Source: Candidatus Roizmanbacteria bacterium
GTDB lineage: Bacteria > Patescibacteriota > Microgenomatia > UBA1406 > GWC2-37-13
Assembly (NCBI GenBank): GCA_013335175.1
Contig: JAAXWC010000002.1
Coordinates: 62,001-126,000 of the forward strand
Direction of reading: 5' to 3'
DNA: 64,000 bases
Notes under the pieces: generated by a model
The model's input: only the letters and a program-made list of their open reading frames with translations
Database searches by the model: none
What the model was told of the DNA's origin: nothing
Part shown: positions 44,719-54,325 of the stretch, in pieces
How positions within the stretch are numbered: the stretch's first letter is position 1
How the letters are laid out: the number at the start of each line of letters is the position of its first letter
Translations under genes and position numbers: made by a program

Positions 44719-45597
44719 ATGAGAAGATCCCGAATAACCATTACCCTTCGGCAAAAAACGGTAGAACAGGTGGATCTGTTAATAGACCATAAACAAATTC
44801 GTAATCGTTCTCATGCTATCGAGTACATTTTGGACAACTATCTTCAGGGAAAAGTTCATAAAGCAATTATATTAGCAGGTGGACAAGGAACGCATCTGCG
44901 TCCATATACCTATGAGGTTCCAAAACCCCTTCTTCCTGTACAAGGAAAACCTCTCTTAGAACATCTGATTGAACAGTTAAAAAAAAGTGAAATTACTGAA
45001 ATTATTCTTTGCATCGGGTATTTAGGTGAAAAGATTAAAGATTATTTTGGCGACGGTAGTAAATGGGGAATTCACATTGTGTATCTGGAAGAAAAAGAGC
45101 CACTATTTACTGGAGGAGCTGTGAAACAAGCACAAGCACTCGTCCACGATGCACCCTTTCTTATCATTCACGGAGACATTCTGACTACGCTCTCGTTTCA
45201 GGATCTGATTGATTTTCATATCAAAGAACATGCCGTAGCAACTATCGCACTCTCTCCTACCTCACACCCGGGAGAGTACGGACAATTCAAACTGCAAGGG
45301 ACAAAACTGCTCGATTTTTATCAAAAATCAGATGCTAAGGACGTAAAAAGTCTGCTTGTTCACACCGGGATTTATGTCTGCGAACCTGAACTATTTCAGT
45401 ATTTTCCCAAAACGAGCGATACATTTTTATTGGAAGACATCATAACTAAAATCATCGATCAAAAAAAAGGAAACGGATTCATGTTTGAAGGACAGTGGTT
45501 TGATGTCGGAAGTACAGAAAACTACGAAAAGGCAATTAAGGAGTTTAAAACAAGCCCTTCCCCAGACCAAAAATCATCGAAACTAAAGAAACAATAA
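44719..45597 (+). CDS. Ribbon-helix-helix domain fused to a sugar nucleotidyltransferase
   Basis: A 292-residue fusion. Residues about 1-45 look like a ribbon-helix-helix DNA-binding domain (SRITITLRQKTVEQVDLL, then NRSHAIEYILDNYL). Residues about 47-280 are an NTP-transferase domain of the RmlA/GlmU/GDP-mannose-pyrophosphorylase type: LAGGQGTHLRPYTYEVPKPL, GEKIKDYFGDGSKWG, TGGAVKQA, HGDILT and WFDVGSTENY. His replaces the usual Arg in the GTRLRP loop. The enzyme part would make a nucleotide sugar, and the N-terminus may bind DNA, perhaps its own promoter (inference). The 3' end overlaps the converging pilin gene by 53 bases. Confidence 0.85.
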   Translation: MRRSRITITLRQKTVEQVDLLIDHKQIRNRSHAIEYILDNYLQGKVHKAIILAGGQGTHLRPYTYEVPKPLLPVQGKPLLEHLIEQLKKSEITEIILCIGYLGEKIKDYFGDGSKWGIHIVYLEEKEPLFTGGAVKQAQALVHDAPFLIIHGDILTTLSFQDLIDFHIKEHAVATIALSPTSHPGEYGQFKLQGTKLLDFYQKSDAKDVKSLLVHTGIYVCEPELFQYFPKTSDTFLLEDIITKIIDQKKGNGFMFEGQWFDVGSTENYEKAIKEFKTSPSPDQKSSKLKKQ

Positions 45598-45871
45598 CAT
45601 AGGAGACAATCAATAGTATAAACCCAATCAGCCCTGTTGTGATTTTTGCCTTCGCTGACTTCACTTTTTCCGGATTTCCTTGAGACATCATAAAGTTATA
45701 CCCTCCCCATATAAGGACTAAAAGAAGAATAATGGCAGCAAATGGAATCATAAAATTGGTAATTGCACTTATGATATCGGCTAAACTAGGATTTTTATTT
45801 CCGTTAATATTGAGAGGACCAGATATTCGCTGATTATTAATCGTGAATTGTTGGGCAAGAAGGTTATGCAT
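45545..45871 (-). CDS. VirB2/TrbC-like pilin subunit
   Basis: A 108-residue protein with two hydrophobic helices (about 43-62 and 77-100) joined by a short cytoplasmic loop GNPEKVKSAKAK. This is the hallmark of VirB2/TrbC-like T4SS pilins and their CPR relatives, preceded by an outside N-terminal stretch. It overlaps the M50-like gene by 8 bases and the converging nucleotidyltransferase gene by 53 bases. The same N-P-E-K-x-K-K/S-A loop appears in a larger protein at 56948-57832, so the island encodes two pilin-like proteins. Confidence 0.75.
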   Translation of the reverse strand: MHNLLAQQFTINNQRISGPLNINGNKNPSLADIISAITNFMIPFAAIILLLVLIWGGYNFMMSQGNPEKVKSAKAKITTGLIGFILLIVSYVIVSLVSMIFGLGKGLF

Positions 45872-46538
45872 ATTTAAAAACTTTTCGTAACAGTACTAAT
45901 AATAAAATGAGTCCACTGTGAATGCAAATGGTAAAAAACATGTATCCGTTAATTGAGCTAAAAAACTGCACGATATCGGCAATAATCGTATATTTTGTGT
46001 TCACGAAAGAAAATATATTGATGTTAAAAATATAGAGTATCGCTCCAATGACTAAAACCAATGGAATCATAAAAACTGCATCCACTAAATCTTGCTTTGA
46101 AGAAAACATAGACGTTGAAATGCTAAAAATAAGAAAAATGAGTACGGCATTGATGGCAATATTGGGCTGCGGGAATATGTGAAAATAGGAAATAATCCAC
46201 AAAAAAAATAATCCGCCAAAAACCGGAGCAATACCAACAATAAAACCACTGATTACATCTCGTTTTTCGTACAATACCCTTCCCAGTTTAATTCCTTTAT
46301 CTTCCCATTGAGGCAAAATGGTAATATCACGAACACGCATGACAAGCGCAATCGCCATAAAAAAGTGGCTAATTTCGTGGATAAGCGTTCCGGGAAGAAA
46401 TAACAAAGAAATGAGGACGAAAACAAGCTTTTCGCTTTTGAATATCCAACGGAGCGAAAAAAATAATTCCCGAATTGAAACCCGAGAAAGAAAATACAGA
46501 ATTATAAGCTGCAAAAAAAAGAGGAGAACCGATATCAT
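45864..46538 (-). CDS. M50-like membrane metalloprotease
   Basis: A 224-residue protein with about six hydrophobic helices. HEISH (residues 54-58), inside the second helix, is a zinc-binding HExxH as in site-2-type (M50) proteases; the expected distal Asp motif is less clear (candidates are in the 145-155 region with QDLVDAVF). It may process membrane anchors or signal peptides of neighbouring pilin-like proteins (inference), since it overlaps the pilin gene by 8 bases. A member with lost catalysis cannot be excluded. Confidence 0.65.
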   Translation of the reverse strand: MISVLLFFLQLIILYFLSRVSIRELFFSLRWIFKSEKLVFVLISLLFLPGTLIHEISHFFMAIALVMRVRDITILPQWEDKGIKLGRVLYEKRDVISGFIVGIAPVFGGLFFLWIISYFHIFPQPNIAINAVLIFLIFSISTSMFSSKQDLVDAVFMIPLVLVIGAILYIFNINIFSFVNTKYTIIADIVQFFSSINGYMFFTICIHSGLILLLVLLRKVFKYA

Positions 46539-46544
46539 GCAGTA

Positions 46545-46553
46545 ATTGTAACA
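46545..46553 (-). promoter_or_regulatory. Extended -10 promoter of the M50-like/pilin pair
   Basis: TGTTACAAT on the minus strand: TGn plus TACAAT, 6 bases before the ATG at 46538. Confidence 0.45.
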
Positions 46554-46577
46554 GAAATTGGAGCATGATTCCTTATG

Positions 46578-49500
46578 CTACTCTGCTTTTTGCAATTCTG
46601 TGCCATCTCCTTGTTCGGGAGGCTGAACTACCGGAGGCTGGGCCGTTGGGGAAGGTTCCGTAGCCGGCGGTTCCGATGGAACGGGTTCTGGTTTTGCGGC
46701 CTTTGGGACCGTGTTTTCTCGAACTTTTGAAGAAATACACTTTGGACAGATCGTGGTAGCATGAGCATTAACCTCTGTTTTAAATACACTGTGACATGCA
46801 GTACACACAAACTCTTTCTGCGCTTGTTGAGCTGCTTCTTCGGGCGAAACAAGTTCTACCGTTTCTACGTTGAAAACAAAACTTTCACCATCAAAATCAA
46901 CCTGTACGGTATCGCCCGGTTTTAATTTACCATCAATAATTAGCGTAGAAATTGGATTTTCGACCAATTTTTGGATCGCTCTGCGTAAAGGTCGTGCTCC
47001 AAAGAGAGGATCAAATCCGGCTCGTGCTATCTCTTTTATTGCGGCGTCTGTATAGGCAAATCCCATTTCCTGGTCTTCCAACAACTTCCCTACCCCCTTC
47101 ATTTGAAGGGCAACGATTTTTGTCATATGCTCAAAACGAAGCGGTTCAAATACAATCACTTCATCAAATCGGTTAATCAGTTCTGGACGGAAGAACTTTC
47201 GCAGTTCACCCATGAGCTTCTCTTTTAATCCGGCATACTGTGTGCTTGCCGATTCTGATTCGATAGAATTATGTTCTGCTAATTCCTGTTCCAAGGGGAA
47301 ATCTGCACCAAAGTACTCTCCCAATGCAGTTTTTTTCCACTCTTTCGAATCCTTTTCCCGTGTCCAGATAAACTCACCAACGACAATAATTTCTTTTCCT
47401 TGCGGAGAAAATGCATGAATATCCCAGTACTCAGTAGGAAATTTTCCCTCTGCACTATTTTGCTCTTTAAAATAATCAGCCAATGTTCCCGTTTCCCACT
47501 CATTTACCGACTCATTCCGTCGCCAGAATCTGTCTTCGTAGGTAATTATTTCCTGTTTCTCAGGACTAAAGGCATGCGTTTTCCAGGAAATAGTGGGCAA
47601 CTGTTCCTGGGGAGCATCTGCGGTAGCATTGGTAACCGTATTATCTTTTGTGTAATCAATAAGAGAAAGCGATTTCCAGGTTTTCCCGGTCGTCGAGGCC
47701 TTGATAAGCACCAAATCCCCTTTGGAAATAATCTCAACTCCGTCTGCAGAAATGGCATGCGTATCAAATCCTTGAATAGGGAATGCTTGCTCTGTTTCGG
47801 GATCTCCCTCTTTACGAGGCGCATCTTCAAATTTTTGACCAGCAAAATAATCCAACAACATATTCTGGTGCCAGCTCCTATCGGTTGCACTTTCATCTCG
47901 TTCAAAATATTTTGCACCAATCGAGAGTATCTCTCTACCGCGGGGTGAGAATGTATAGGTAGAAAGTATCGGAGGTATTTTTATATCAGTCTTTCCTTCT
48001 TTTATCAGTTCATCTTGAATCAATTGACTCCCCAAATTAGAGGTACAAATAATGACAGTGTTTTTAAAAGAAATTACGTGTCCTTTATTGTCTGTCAGAC
48101 GACCATCATCCAGTATTTGAAGTAGGATGTTAAAAATATCCGGATGAGCTTTTTCGACCTCGTCAAAAAGAACCACGGAATACGGTTTTCTTCGCACAGC
48201 TTCGGTAAGTTTACCACCCTCTTCATATCCAACATATCCCGGAGGTGCGCCCAGCAATTTTGCAACTTCGTGTTTTTCCATGTACTCCGTCATATCAAAT
48301 CGGATCATTGCTTCTTCCTGTCCAAACAGCACATCTGCTAAGGTTTTTGCTAGTTCTGTCTTTCCAACACCGGTTGGCCCCGCAAAGATAAAGCTCCCGA
48401 TAGGACGACCTGCCGACTTAAGGCCTGCCCGTCCCCGCTTTACCGCCTCAGCAACTGAGGTAACAGCCACATCCTGACCGATAAGCCGCTTATGCATAAT
48501 CTCCTCCAAATGAGCTAGTTTCTCTGTTTCCGAACCACTAATTTTGGCGACCGGAATACCGGTCCACCGAGCGACTATATCCTTAATGATAGGTTCGGAA
48601 ATTTCAGTGGTCGTTTGTGCTTTTTTTGTGTTGAAGGCCTCTCGTTTTTCGTTCAACTCTGCTCCAATATCATCAAGTTTTGATCGTGTTATCCGTGCCT
48701 TCACTCGATCTCCCGTTTTATCCGATTCCACTGCCTCTTGTTTCAATTGAGCGATACGATCTTCGAGAGACTTAATTTCCTCGGGGAGTGATAATAAAGG
48801 CAACCGAACTGCCGATGCGGCTTCATCGATAAGATCTACTGCTTTATCGGGAAGGAATCTATCCCCAACATAGCGTTTGGATAATTTTACAGATGCTTCG
48901 ATTACGGCATCGGGAATTTTTACTTTATGAAATGCTTCGTATTTGTCGCGAAGCGCTTTTACCATTTTAATAGCTTGTTCTTCTGTTGGCTCCGGGACTA
49001 CTACTTGCTGAAATCTTCGTTCCAACGCCGGATCTTTTTCAATATATTTACGATACTCGGTAATGGTTGTTGCTCCAATGAGCTGCATTTCCCCACGAGC
49101 AAGGGCTGGTTTTAAGAAATTAGAAGCATCCAAAGCTCCATCCCCAGAGGCTCCCGCACCAACTATGGTATGAATTTCATCAATAAAAAGAATAACCTTC
49201 CCCTGAGAAGATTTTACCTCCTCGATAAGATTTTTCATTCGTTCTTCAAACTCACCCCGATGAGAAGCTCCCGCAAGAGTACTCATAAGATCTAGCTGAA
49301 GAATTCGTTTGTCGAGAAGAGATTCAGGGACCTGTTTTGAAATAATTTTAAAGGCTAAACCCTCTACAATAGCCGTTTTCCCAACTCCCGGTTCTCCAAC
49401 AAGAGCCGGATTATTTTTTGTTCTCCGAGAAAGGATATGAATAACTCGTTCAATTACTTCAGAACGTTCAACCACTGGATCAAGTTGCCCGGATGCCGCC

Positions 49501-50429
49501 TTCGCAGTAAGGTCTATCGTAAACTGTTCAAGCATACTTTTTTGCTTTTCTTTCTGTTGCTGATCTTCTGTTAATCCTTCTTTTTTGCCGATAATTTTCT
49601 TATTTAAATCTTCTTTTTTTAACCCCAATTTGGTAAGCACCCGAGCAGCAACTCCTTCGCCTTCATCAAACAACGCCAATAAAAGATGTTCCGGTGAAAT
49701 AAACTCAAAGCCAATCTTCCGCGCTATAACAAGCGAATTATCAACAACGAGTTTTACCCGGGGAGACATTTGGGGAACACCCTTATAATTACTGCGGCGA
49801 TACAGTTTTATGAGCTCTTCTTCTACGGTTTGCGGCTGAATTTTTTGTTCTGTGAATAGTTTATAAATTTCTCCATCAGAAAGCAGCCCGTGAAGAATAT
49901 GCTCTGTATCTACATAATTGCTTTGCAGCTCTTTTGCTTTCGTATTCGCCGAAAGAAAAACCCGATTTGAACGCTGCGTAAGATGCGTCATAACGTCTAA
50001 ATCTGATCGTTTCTGATTATTTAGGGTTGAAGTAAGTGCAGGCGCACCTCCCGACGAAGGAGTCGTTTTTACTTCGTGAGGAGTCCCTTTGAGCGATTCA
50101 AGAGTTTTTGATTCATCTTTCGACGTACTCTCTTCTATCTTTTGTTTATCATTATTTTGTGGTGAAGAAATAGGCGTTAGTTGTGCAGGTTGAACCACAG
50201 ATGGGACCGATCCTGTTACCTGAGTTGGGGTTGGTGTTTGAAAAACTCCTGAGGTAGTCTGTGGCTGGGGCACCGTAATTGGCGTCGGCTCTGATATGAG
50301 AACCTGTTGTTCATTTACGGATGAACTTTGTGTGGATGTATCCGGGATTGATTGGGGAATAGAAGCCTGAGGAACATTTGTCGTTGCATTTGGTGGAGTT
50401 TTTTTTATAAAATCAAATATGCCTGCCAT
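46578..50429 (-). CDS. clpC: ClpC/ClpB-type AAA+ unfoldase with a four-repeat insertion in the second ATPase domain
   Basis: A 1283-residue HSP100 protein. Residues about 1-125 are low-complexity (Pro/Thr/Gln/Ser). A ClpN-like double repeat follows (about 130-280). AAA-1 has [15 protein letters not shown] and a Lys/Glu helical middle region. AAA-2 has [30 protein letters not shown] and TSNLGS, then an insertion of about 250 residues (about 815-1070) before the arginine-finger region [14 protein letters not shown]. The insertion holds four copies of a 40-residue unit (consensus HAFSP-x-G-x-EII ... DYF). A zinc ribbon (VCTACHS, CPKC) and a Pro-rich tail end the protein. The ATG at 50429 is supported by a promoter 6 bases upstream. 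Confidence 0.9.
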   Translation of the reverse strand: MAGIFDFIKKTPPNATTNVPQASIPQSIPDTSTQSSSVNEQQVLISEPTPITVPQPQTTSGVFQTPTPTQVTGSVPSVVQPAQLTPISSPQNNDKQKIEESTSKDESKTLESLKGTPHEVKTTPSSGGAPALTSTLNNQKRSDLDVMTHLTQRSNRVFLSANTKAKELQSNYVDTEHILHGLLSDGEIYKLFTEQKIQPQTVEEELIKLYRRSNYKGVPQMSPRVKLVVDNSLVIARKIGFEFISPEHLLLALFDEGEGVAARVLTKLGLKKEDLNKKIIGKKEGLTEDQQQKEKQKSMLEQFTIDLTAKAASGQLDPVVERSEVIERVIHILSRRTKNNPALVGEPGVGKTAIVEGLAFKIISKQVPESLLDKRILQLDLMSTLAGASHRGEFEERMKNLIEEVKSSQGKVILFIDEIHTIVGAGASGDGALDASNFLKPALARGEMQLIGATTITEYRKYIEKDPALERRFQQVVVPEPTEEQAIKMVKALRDKYEAFHKVKIPDAVIEASVKLSKRYVGDRFLPDKAVDLIDEAASAVRLPLLSLPEEIKSLEDRIAQLKQEAVESDKTGDRVKARITRSKLDDIGAELNEKREAFNTKKAQTTTEISEPIIKDIVARWTGIPVAKISGSETEKLAHLEEIMHKRLIGQDVAVTSVAEAVKRGRAGLKSAGRPIGSFIFAGPTGVGKTELAKTLADVLFGQEEAMIRFDMTEYMEKHEVAKLLGAPPGYVGYEEGGKLTEAVRRKPYSVVLFDEVEKAHPDIFNILLQILDDGRLTDNKGHVISFKNTVIICTSNLGSQLIQDELIKEGKTDIKIPPILSTYTFSPRGREILSIGAKYFERDESATDRSWHQNMLLDYFAGQKFEDAPRKEGDPETEQAFPIQGFDTHAISADGVEIISKGDLVLIKASTTGKTWKSLSLIDYTKDNTVTNATADAPQEQLPTISWKTHAFSPEKQEIITYEDRFWRRNESVNEWETGTLADYFKEQNSAEGKFPTEYWDIHAFSPQGKEIIVVGEFIWTREKDSKEWKKTALGEYFGADFPLEQELAEHNSIESESASTQYAGLKEKLMGELRKFFRPELINRFDEVIVFEPLRFEHMTKIVALQMKGVGKLLEDQEMGFAYTDAAIKEIARAGFDPLFGARPLRRAIQKLVENPISTLIIDGKLKPGDTVQVDFDGESFVFNVETVELVSPEEAAQQAQKEFVCTACHSVFKTEVNAHATTICPKCISSKVRENTVPKAAKPEPVPSEPPATEPSPTAQPPVVQPPEQGDGTELQKAE
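47230..48000 (-). repeat. Protein-level repeat array inside clpC
   Basis: Four imperfect repeats lie near 47845-47965, 47650-47772, 47468-47590 and 47310-47430, about 55-62 codons apart. Examples are [39 protein letters not shown] and [13 protein letters not shown], each ending about 30 residues later in a DYF/DYT/EYF-like triplet. Confidence 0.8.
50384..50411 (+). promoter_or_regulatory. Promoter of the CHAP-domain gene, inside clpC
   Basis: TTGCAT (50384-50389), 16-base spacer, TATAAA (50406-50411); the ATG at 50419 follows after 7 bases. It lies within the first codons of clpC on the other strand. Confidence 0.45.
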
Positions 50430-52359
50430 GGAATCATTATGGAGAACTGCTAACAATTTGTCAATTCGGTATAAAAAAAGCTATGCTTTTGGATTGTTGC
50501 TGAGCCTCATTTCATTATTTTTTCTTATAACATCCCCCGTACAAGCGCAAACCAGTTGTGCAAAAATAAACAGTGTTTCTGTGAGTACCAGCGAAGTTGA
50601 ATCCGGGAAAATGTTTAACTGCACCGTAGCAGTGGACAAAGCATCGGTTGCTACCTCTCAGAGCTCCATTGCGTGCGGGATTCGATTTGACGGTGGATGG
50701 CCCCTTGACTTTTGTCCTTCTACCTCGGATACGTTTGGTGGGTGGGATGCGCAGGGGAATGCAGTTTTTCACTGTGTTATTCCCGACACGAATATCTCTG
50801 CGAAAAAAGTGGAAGCCGTCGGGTATGATTTTCAGTCGGAATGCGGCCCTAGCACGGGTGCAACAACGGAAATTAAACTAAAAGTGACTGATACAAAGGA
50901 ACAACCGACATCGGTCGATACACAGCTAGACAAAGTAAAAACTCTTTTACGCGCCTTACTCGGCACTGATAGTCCTTTGAATGGGGGTAGTTATTCAAAT
51001 TCTGCCGCTTCGTACCCGAATGCAACCTATGATGCCGTCGGCCCTGCATGCTATACAGAGTCCGGTGCTCTTCCTCCCATGAAAGCCCCTAATTATGCGG
51101 CACTTGGCCTTCCGCAACCGGTAACTTCCGGTACAAATGGAGTCGATGCACTGATAAAACAGATTACAGCAAATGCCAGAGCTGTCTGGACGATTAATGA
51201 ACTTCTATCTGCGGAAAAAACAGTTCTCTCAAAAGATCCTGGCTTACTTCAAAATCCGTACCTCATTACCGCGTGGCTTTGGTTTGAAAACGGTGCTTCT
51301 GCATATCCTGATATATATGAAATAAACTGTAATGATACCGATTCCCTTTCTCAAGTTTCAGTTATGTGTAATTCGACCAATTTTCAAATTGCAGGATATC
51401 AGGTCTCAGGTCATAAAACTCAATTCTTAAGTTATTATAATAAGTACTTTGCTGCAAGCCAACTTCCCGGTGTATTGCAAAAAGTGATTGATAATAGTAC
51501 GGCTGCATCCCGTCCACAGTGGAGTTATCTCAATGCCGACCAAAAAAAGGGGCTATTGAAATATCTCCAGGGAGGATCCGGTGTTCCTAACAGCCTCAGC
51601 ATAAACGATATCTCTTCGGGAAATGATCTCCTTTCGGATGAACGAAAGCAATTCTTTACCCTCATTTTAGGAAAAAATCCATTAATGGTCGTATTATTAA
51701 ATAGCACGACGGTAAATGGGCTCGCCGATTCGCTCAAGGCAGGCGGCACTATTTATGGGTATATCGGTGAATCGCAAAAGCAGCTTATTTCGAATATGCT
51801 CCAAGCGTTATATAAATACGATAGCATCATAAATTTTGTAAACACGGGATTACAAGTCTTGAAAGATATAAATGCCGCATTGGTAGTGCAAAGAATCCAG
51901 CAACAATGTACCCAAGCAGGCAATGCCGGGCGCGTAACAGCAAATAACTCAGGATGTGTCGATGGAACAATTAGTAGTTCGCTTGCCGTTTCCAAATGGA
52001 AACAGTCGGCAAATGACTATTTCTATCTTCAGTGCGTAGGTTTTGTATATGGTATGGAAGGTGCAGTTGGAGGTAAAAATATGTACTGTTCAGGGAACGC
52101 AAAAGATTTTTTATCAACCTGTCCCGCAACTGGCCAGTACATAACAATACAAAACACCGGCTCAACGAGCACTATGAAAGTAGGAGATGCAGTGGTATGG
52201 ACCGGAGGAACGTGGGGACATATTGCTTTTGTTTCAAAAATTTATGATAGTAAGACATTTCAAGTAGCAGAGGCCAATTATGACGGGGCAGGTTCGGTTC
52301 GTATTTCAAATGTTACGGTAGACAGTCCAGGTCTCGGAGGCTGGCTCCGCTCAAAATAA
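50419..52359 (+). CDS. Secreted CHAP-domain peptidoglycan hydrolase
   Basis: A 646-residue exported protein. A signal/anchor helix (about 22-42) is followed by an Ig-like Cys-rich domain (about 45-155) that is clearly similar to one in the protein at 53098. A long helical middle (about 220-500) leads to a C-terminal CHAP amidase/endopeptidase domain: Cys539 in [25 protein letters not shown] with His601, and [12 protein letters not shown] enzymes cut peptide bonds in the cell wall. It starts an operon with Ig-like, SLT and membrane proteins, so it may open the wall for a T4SS-like machine. ATG 50428 is an alternative start. Confidence 0.82.
   Translation: MPAMESLWRTANNLSIRYKKSYAFGLLLSLISLFFLITSPVQAQTSCAKINSVSVSTSEVESGKMFNCTVAVDKASVATSQSSIACGIRFDGGWPLDFCPSTSDTFGGWDAQGNAVFHCVIPDTNISAKKVEAVGYDFQSECGPSTGATTEIKLKVTDTKEQPTSVDTQLDKVKTLLRALLGTDSPLNGGSYSNSAASYPNATYDAVGPACYTESGALPPMKAPNYAALGLPQPVTSGTNGVDALIKQITANARAVWTINELLSAEKTVLSKDPGLLQNPYLITAWLWFENGASAYPDIYEINCNDTDSLSQVSVMCNSTNFQIAGYQVSGHKTQFLSYYNKYFAASQLPGVLQKVIDNSTAASRPQWSYLNADQKKGLLKYLQGGSGVPNSLSINDISSGNDLLSDERKQFFTLILGKNPLMVVLLNSTTVNGLADSLKAGGTIYGYIGESQKQLISNMLQALYKYDSIINFVNTGLQVLKDINAALVVQRIQQQCTQAGNAGRVTANNSGCVDGTISSSLAVSKWKQSANDYFYLQCVGFVYGMEGAVGGKNMYCSGNAKDFLSTCPATGQYITIQNTGSTSTMKVGDAVVWTGGTWGHIAFVSKIYDSKTFQVAEANYDGAGSVRISNVTVDSPGLGGWLRSK
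50436..50464 (-). promoter_or_regulatory. Promoter of clpC, inside the CHAP gene
   Basis: On the minus strand TTGACA (50464-50459), 17-base spacer, CATAAT (50441-50436), then 6 bases to the ATG at 50429. It lies within the start of the divergent CHAP gene. A leaderless clpC mRNA is predicted. Confidence 0.6.
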
Positions 52360-52363
52360 TACT

Positions 52364-53095
52364 ATGAATAAAAGAAAACTTATCTATTTACTGATCGGTG
52401 TTATCTTTGTAGGTTTGATGATTTTAGGAGTGATCTTAAAGAATCAGCCAAAGAAAGAGGCGAACCCTTCCCCAACTCCTATACCGAGTATTGCCCCGCA
52501 GGGAAATCTAAACACCATGAATGATCCCAATCGTCTTCAATTCGTTTCCTCTGTTCCCGAACAAAGCGCACCTCAGGTTGCGACGACTCTCGGGAACATT
52601 ACATTAACTTTTAATAAAGCCATTTCTTTGAAAGATATTTCGATTAAATTGATACCGACAGTATCTTTTGTTCCGGAATCAAACGGGAACGATATCACAC
52701 TCGTTCTCAAACAGCCGCTCCGTGCAAGCACTTTGTATACAGTGGATATTGATTTTACCGATCCAAAGTTATTTCCACGAACACTCTCGTTTACTACCGT
52801 TGGTCCTACGCCAACTATCGCTCCTGACACCAGTTCGTTAGAAGTAGTCAAGCAACGCAACCAGTCAGAACTAAAAAAACACCCCGACGTATTTCTATCT
52901 AATAATACGCCCCATGATGAAGGAGATTTCTCCATTACTTCAGATTTTACCGCTAAACCAGAAGGTCATTTCGTTTTTACCGTAACTTTGAAGAATGCCG
53001 ACAAACAAAAAGCGAAGGATAGTCTTGTTGCCTGGTTGAAATCGTTAGGATTAACAAAGGTAGATTTAATCTCATTAGATATTATCTATAAATAA
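52364..53095 (+). CDS. Membrane-anchored Ig-like domain protein
   Basis: A 243-residue protein with an N-terminal hydrophobic helix (about 7-25), a Pro-rich linker (PSPTPIPS), a beta-sandwich resembling SbsA-type/Big_5 Ig-like domains (about 55-150: VSSVPEQSAPQ, ITLTFNKAIS, LRASTLYTVDID), a second linker (PTPTIAPD) and a C-terminal alpha/beta domain (about 160-243). It probably sits on the outer face of the membrane as a structural or docking part. It starts 4 bases after the CHAP gene and ends 2 bases before the SLT gene. Confidence 0.7.
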   Translation: MNKRKLIYLLIGVIFVGLMILGVILKNQPKKEANPSPTPIPSIAPQGNLNTMNDPNRLQFVSSVPEQSAPQVATTLGNITLTFNKAISLKDISIKLIPTVSFVPESNGNDITLVLKQPLRASTLYTVDIDFTDPKLFPRTLSFTTVGPTPTIAPDTSSLEVVKQRNQSELKKHPDVFLSNNTPHDEGDFSITSDFTAKPEGHFVFTVTLKNADKQKAKDSLVAWLKSLGLTKVDLISLDIIYK

Positions 53096-53097
53096 AT

Positions 53098-54318
53098 ATG
53101 AAGCCCATCTGTTTTTTATTTTCGACAACATTTCTGTTTATGGCCTTTTTTATCTGGTTGAATCCGGTTCATGCAGCGATCGATGATTGTGCACAAATTC
53201 AAAGTGTATCCATTTCACCATCTACTATTGAAACGGGAAAAGACCTTACCTGCAATGTGGTAGTAGATTCTGAGCATGCAGGCTCACGAAGTATTACCTG
53301 TGGCATTGCTTACGACGACAAATGGCCAGAGAGCATCTGTCCCGACACATCCGCATTTCGTACGTGGAACGGTAGTACTGCTTCGTTTGCCTGTACCTTT
53401 CTGAATGTCTACCCCGATGCAAAAAAAACACTGATCTCTGCGTACGATTTTCGGAGTAATTGTGGACCTAGTACCGGAAAGACCATACCTGTTTCAATAA
53501 CGGTAAATGATATTGATAAAAAAGTAGATACAAACTCGCGAGATGAACGCATTGAAAAAGTAAAAAAACTTCTCGAAGCACTCATTGGAGAAAATGGCCC
53601 GTTATCTGCTGCTACTTTGGAAAATGCACTATCCGAACTTCCTACAAGTACGGCAAGTGCTTGTTACTATGCTCCGACTGGCAATCTTTCTATTAATGCG
53701 GTTACCGCTGTTGCTGATATTCTCAAAATTACTCCATCGGCATCAGCGCTTAGTCATAAATCAGACGTAAAGGACTGCTCAGCGAACAGAGCTATTTACG
53801 ATCAGGCATCTCAAGCAACAGGCGTTCCATGGCAAATATTAGCCGGAATCCATTATCGCGAAGGAAACTGCGGGTCAAATTCTTCATTGGTGAGCGGCAC
53901 AACAATTGGACAAATTGAATCAGACGTACCAAGCTGCTCTACACAGGATGCTGGTTCGGGAAAACCTATTCCCATCGGGAATGGGTGTGGATTTAAATCG
54001 CTCCTCGACAGCGCGATTTATGCAGGGAATATATTAAAACAAAAAATTGGTGGTGTTCCAAAAACACTCGCTGAACTCATGAAGGCACTCAGTTTGTATA
54101 ACGGTGGAGGTAATTCAAATTGTGGAGAAGATACTGCCTATGCAGGAACCTGCCCTCCGGCAAATGTTGGAGACGATGATACCTATGTGATGAATTACTT
54201 TGACTCAAAACATATACCAATGTATATTATATTTTGTGGAAATAACTCCAAGTGTAACCCTCCAAAAATAGATGGACGCATCGGAGTATTAACAGCCATA
54301 CAGCTCATTGCTCAATAA
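53098..54318 (+). CDS. Secreted lytic-transglycosylase-like protein
   Basis: A 406-residue exported protein: signal peptide (about 1-27, ending VHAAI), then an N-terminal Ig-like Cys-rich domain (about 30-140) similar to that of the CHAP protein, a helix (about 145-165), and a lysozyme/SLT-like domain (about 220-406). The catalytic Glu is probably Glu255 in ILAGIHYREGNCG, followed by SLYNGGGN and a long tail. These enzymes cleave the glycan strand of peptidoglycan, as VirB1 does for T4SS. Pairing with a CHAP peptidase of the same N-terminal domain suggests that both are recruited to the same place. Confidence 0.8.
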   Translation: MKPICFLFSTTFLFMAFFIWLNPVHAAIDDCAQIQSVSISPSTIETGKDLTCNVVVDSEHAGSRSITCGIAYDDKWPESICPDTSAFRTWNGSTASFACTFLNVYPDAKKTLISAYDFRSNCGPSTGKTIPVSITVNDIDKKVDTNSRDERIEKVKKLLEALIGENGPLSAATLENALSELPTSTASACYYAPTGNLSINAVTAVADILKITPSASALSHKSDVKDCSANRAIYDQASQATGVPWQILAGIHYREGNCGSNSSLVSGTTIGQIESDVPSCSTQDAGSGKPIPIGNGCGFKSLLDSAIYAGNILKQKIGGVPKTLAELMKALSLYNGGGNSNCGEDTAYAGTCPPANVGDDDTYVMNYFDSKHIPMYIIFCGNNSKCNPPKIDGRIGVLTAIQLIAQ

Positions 54319-54325
54319 TTTACCT

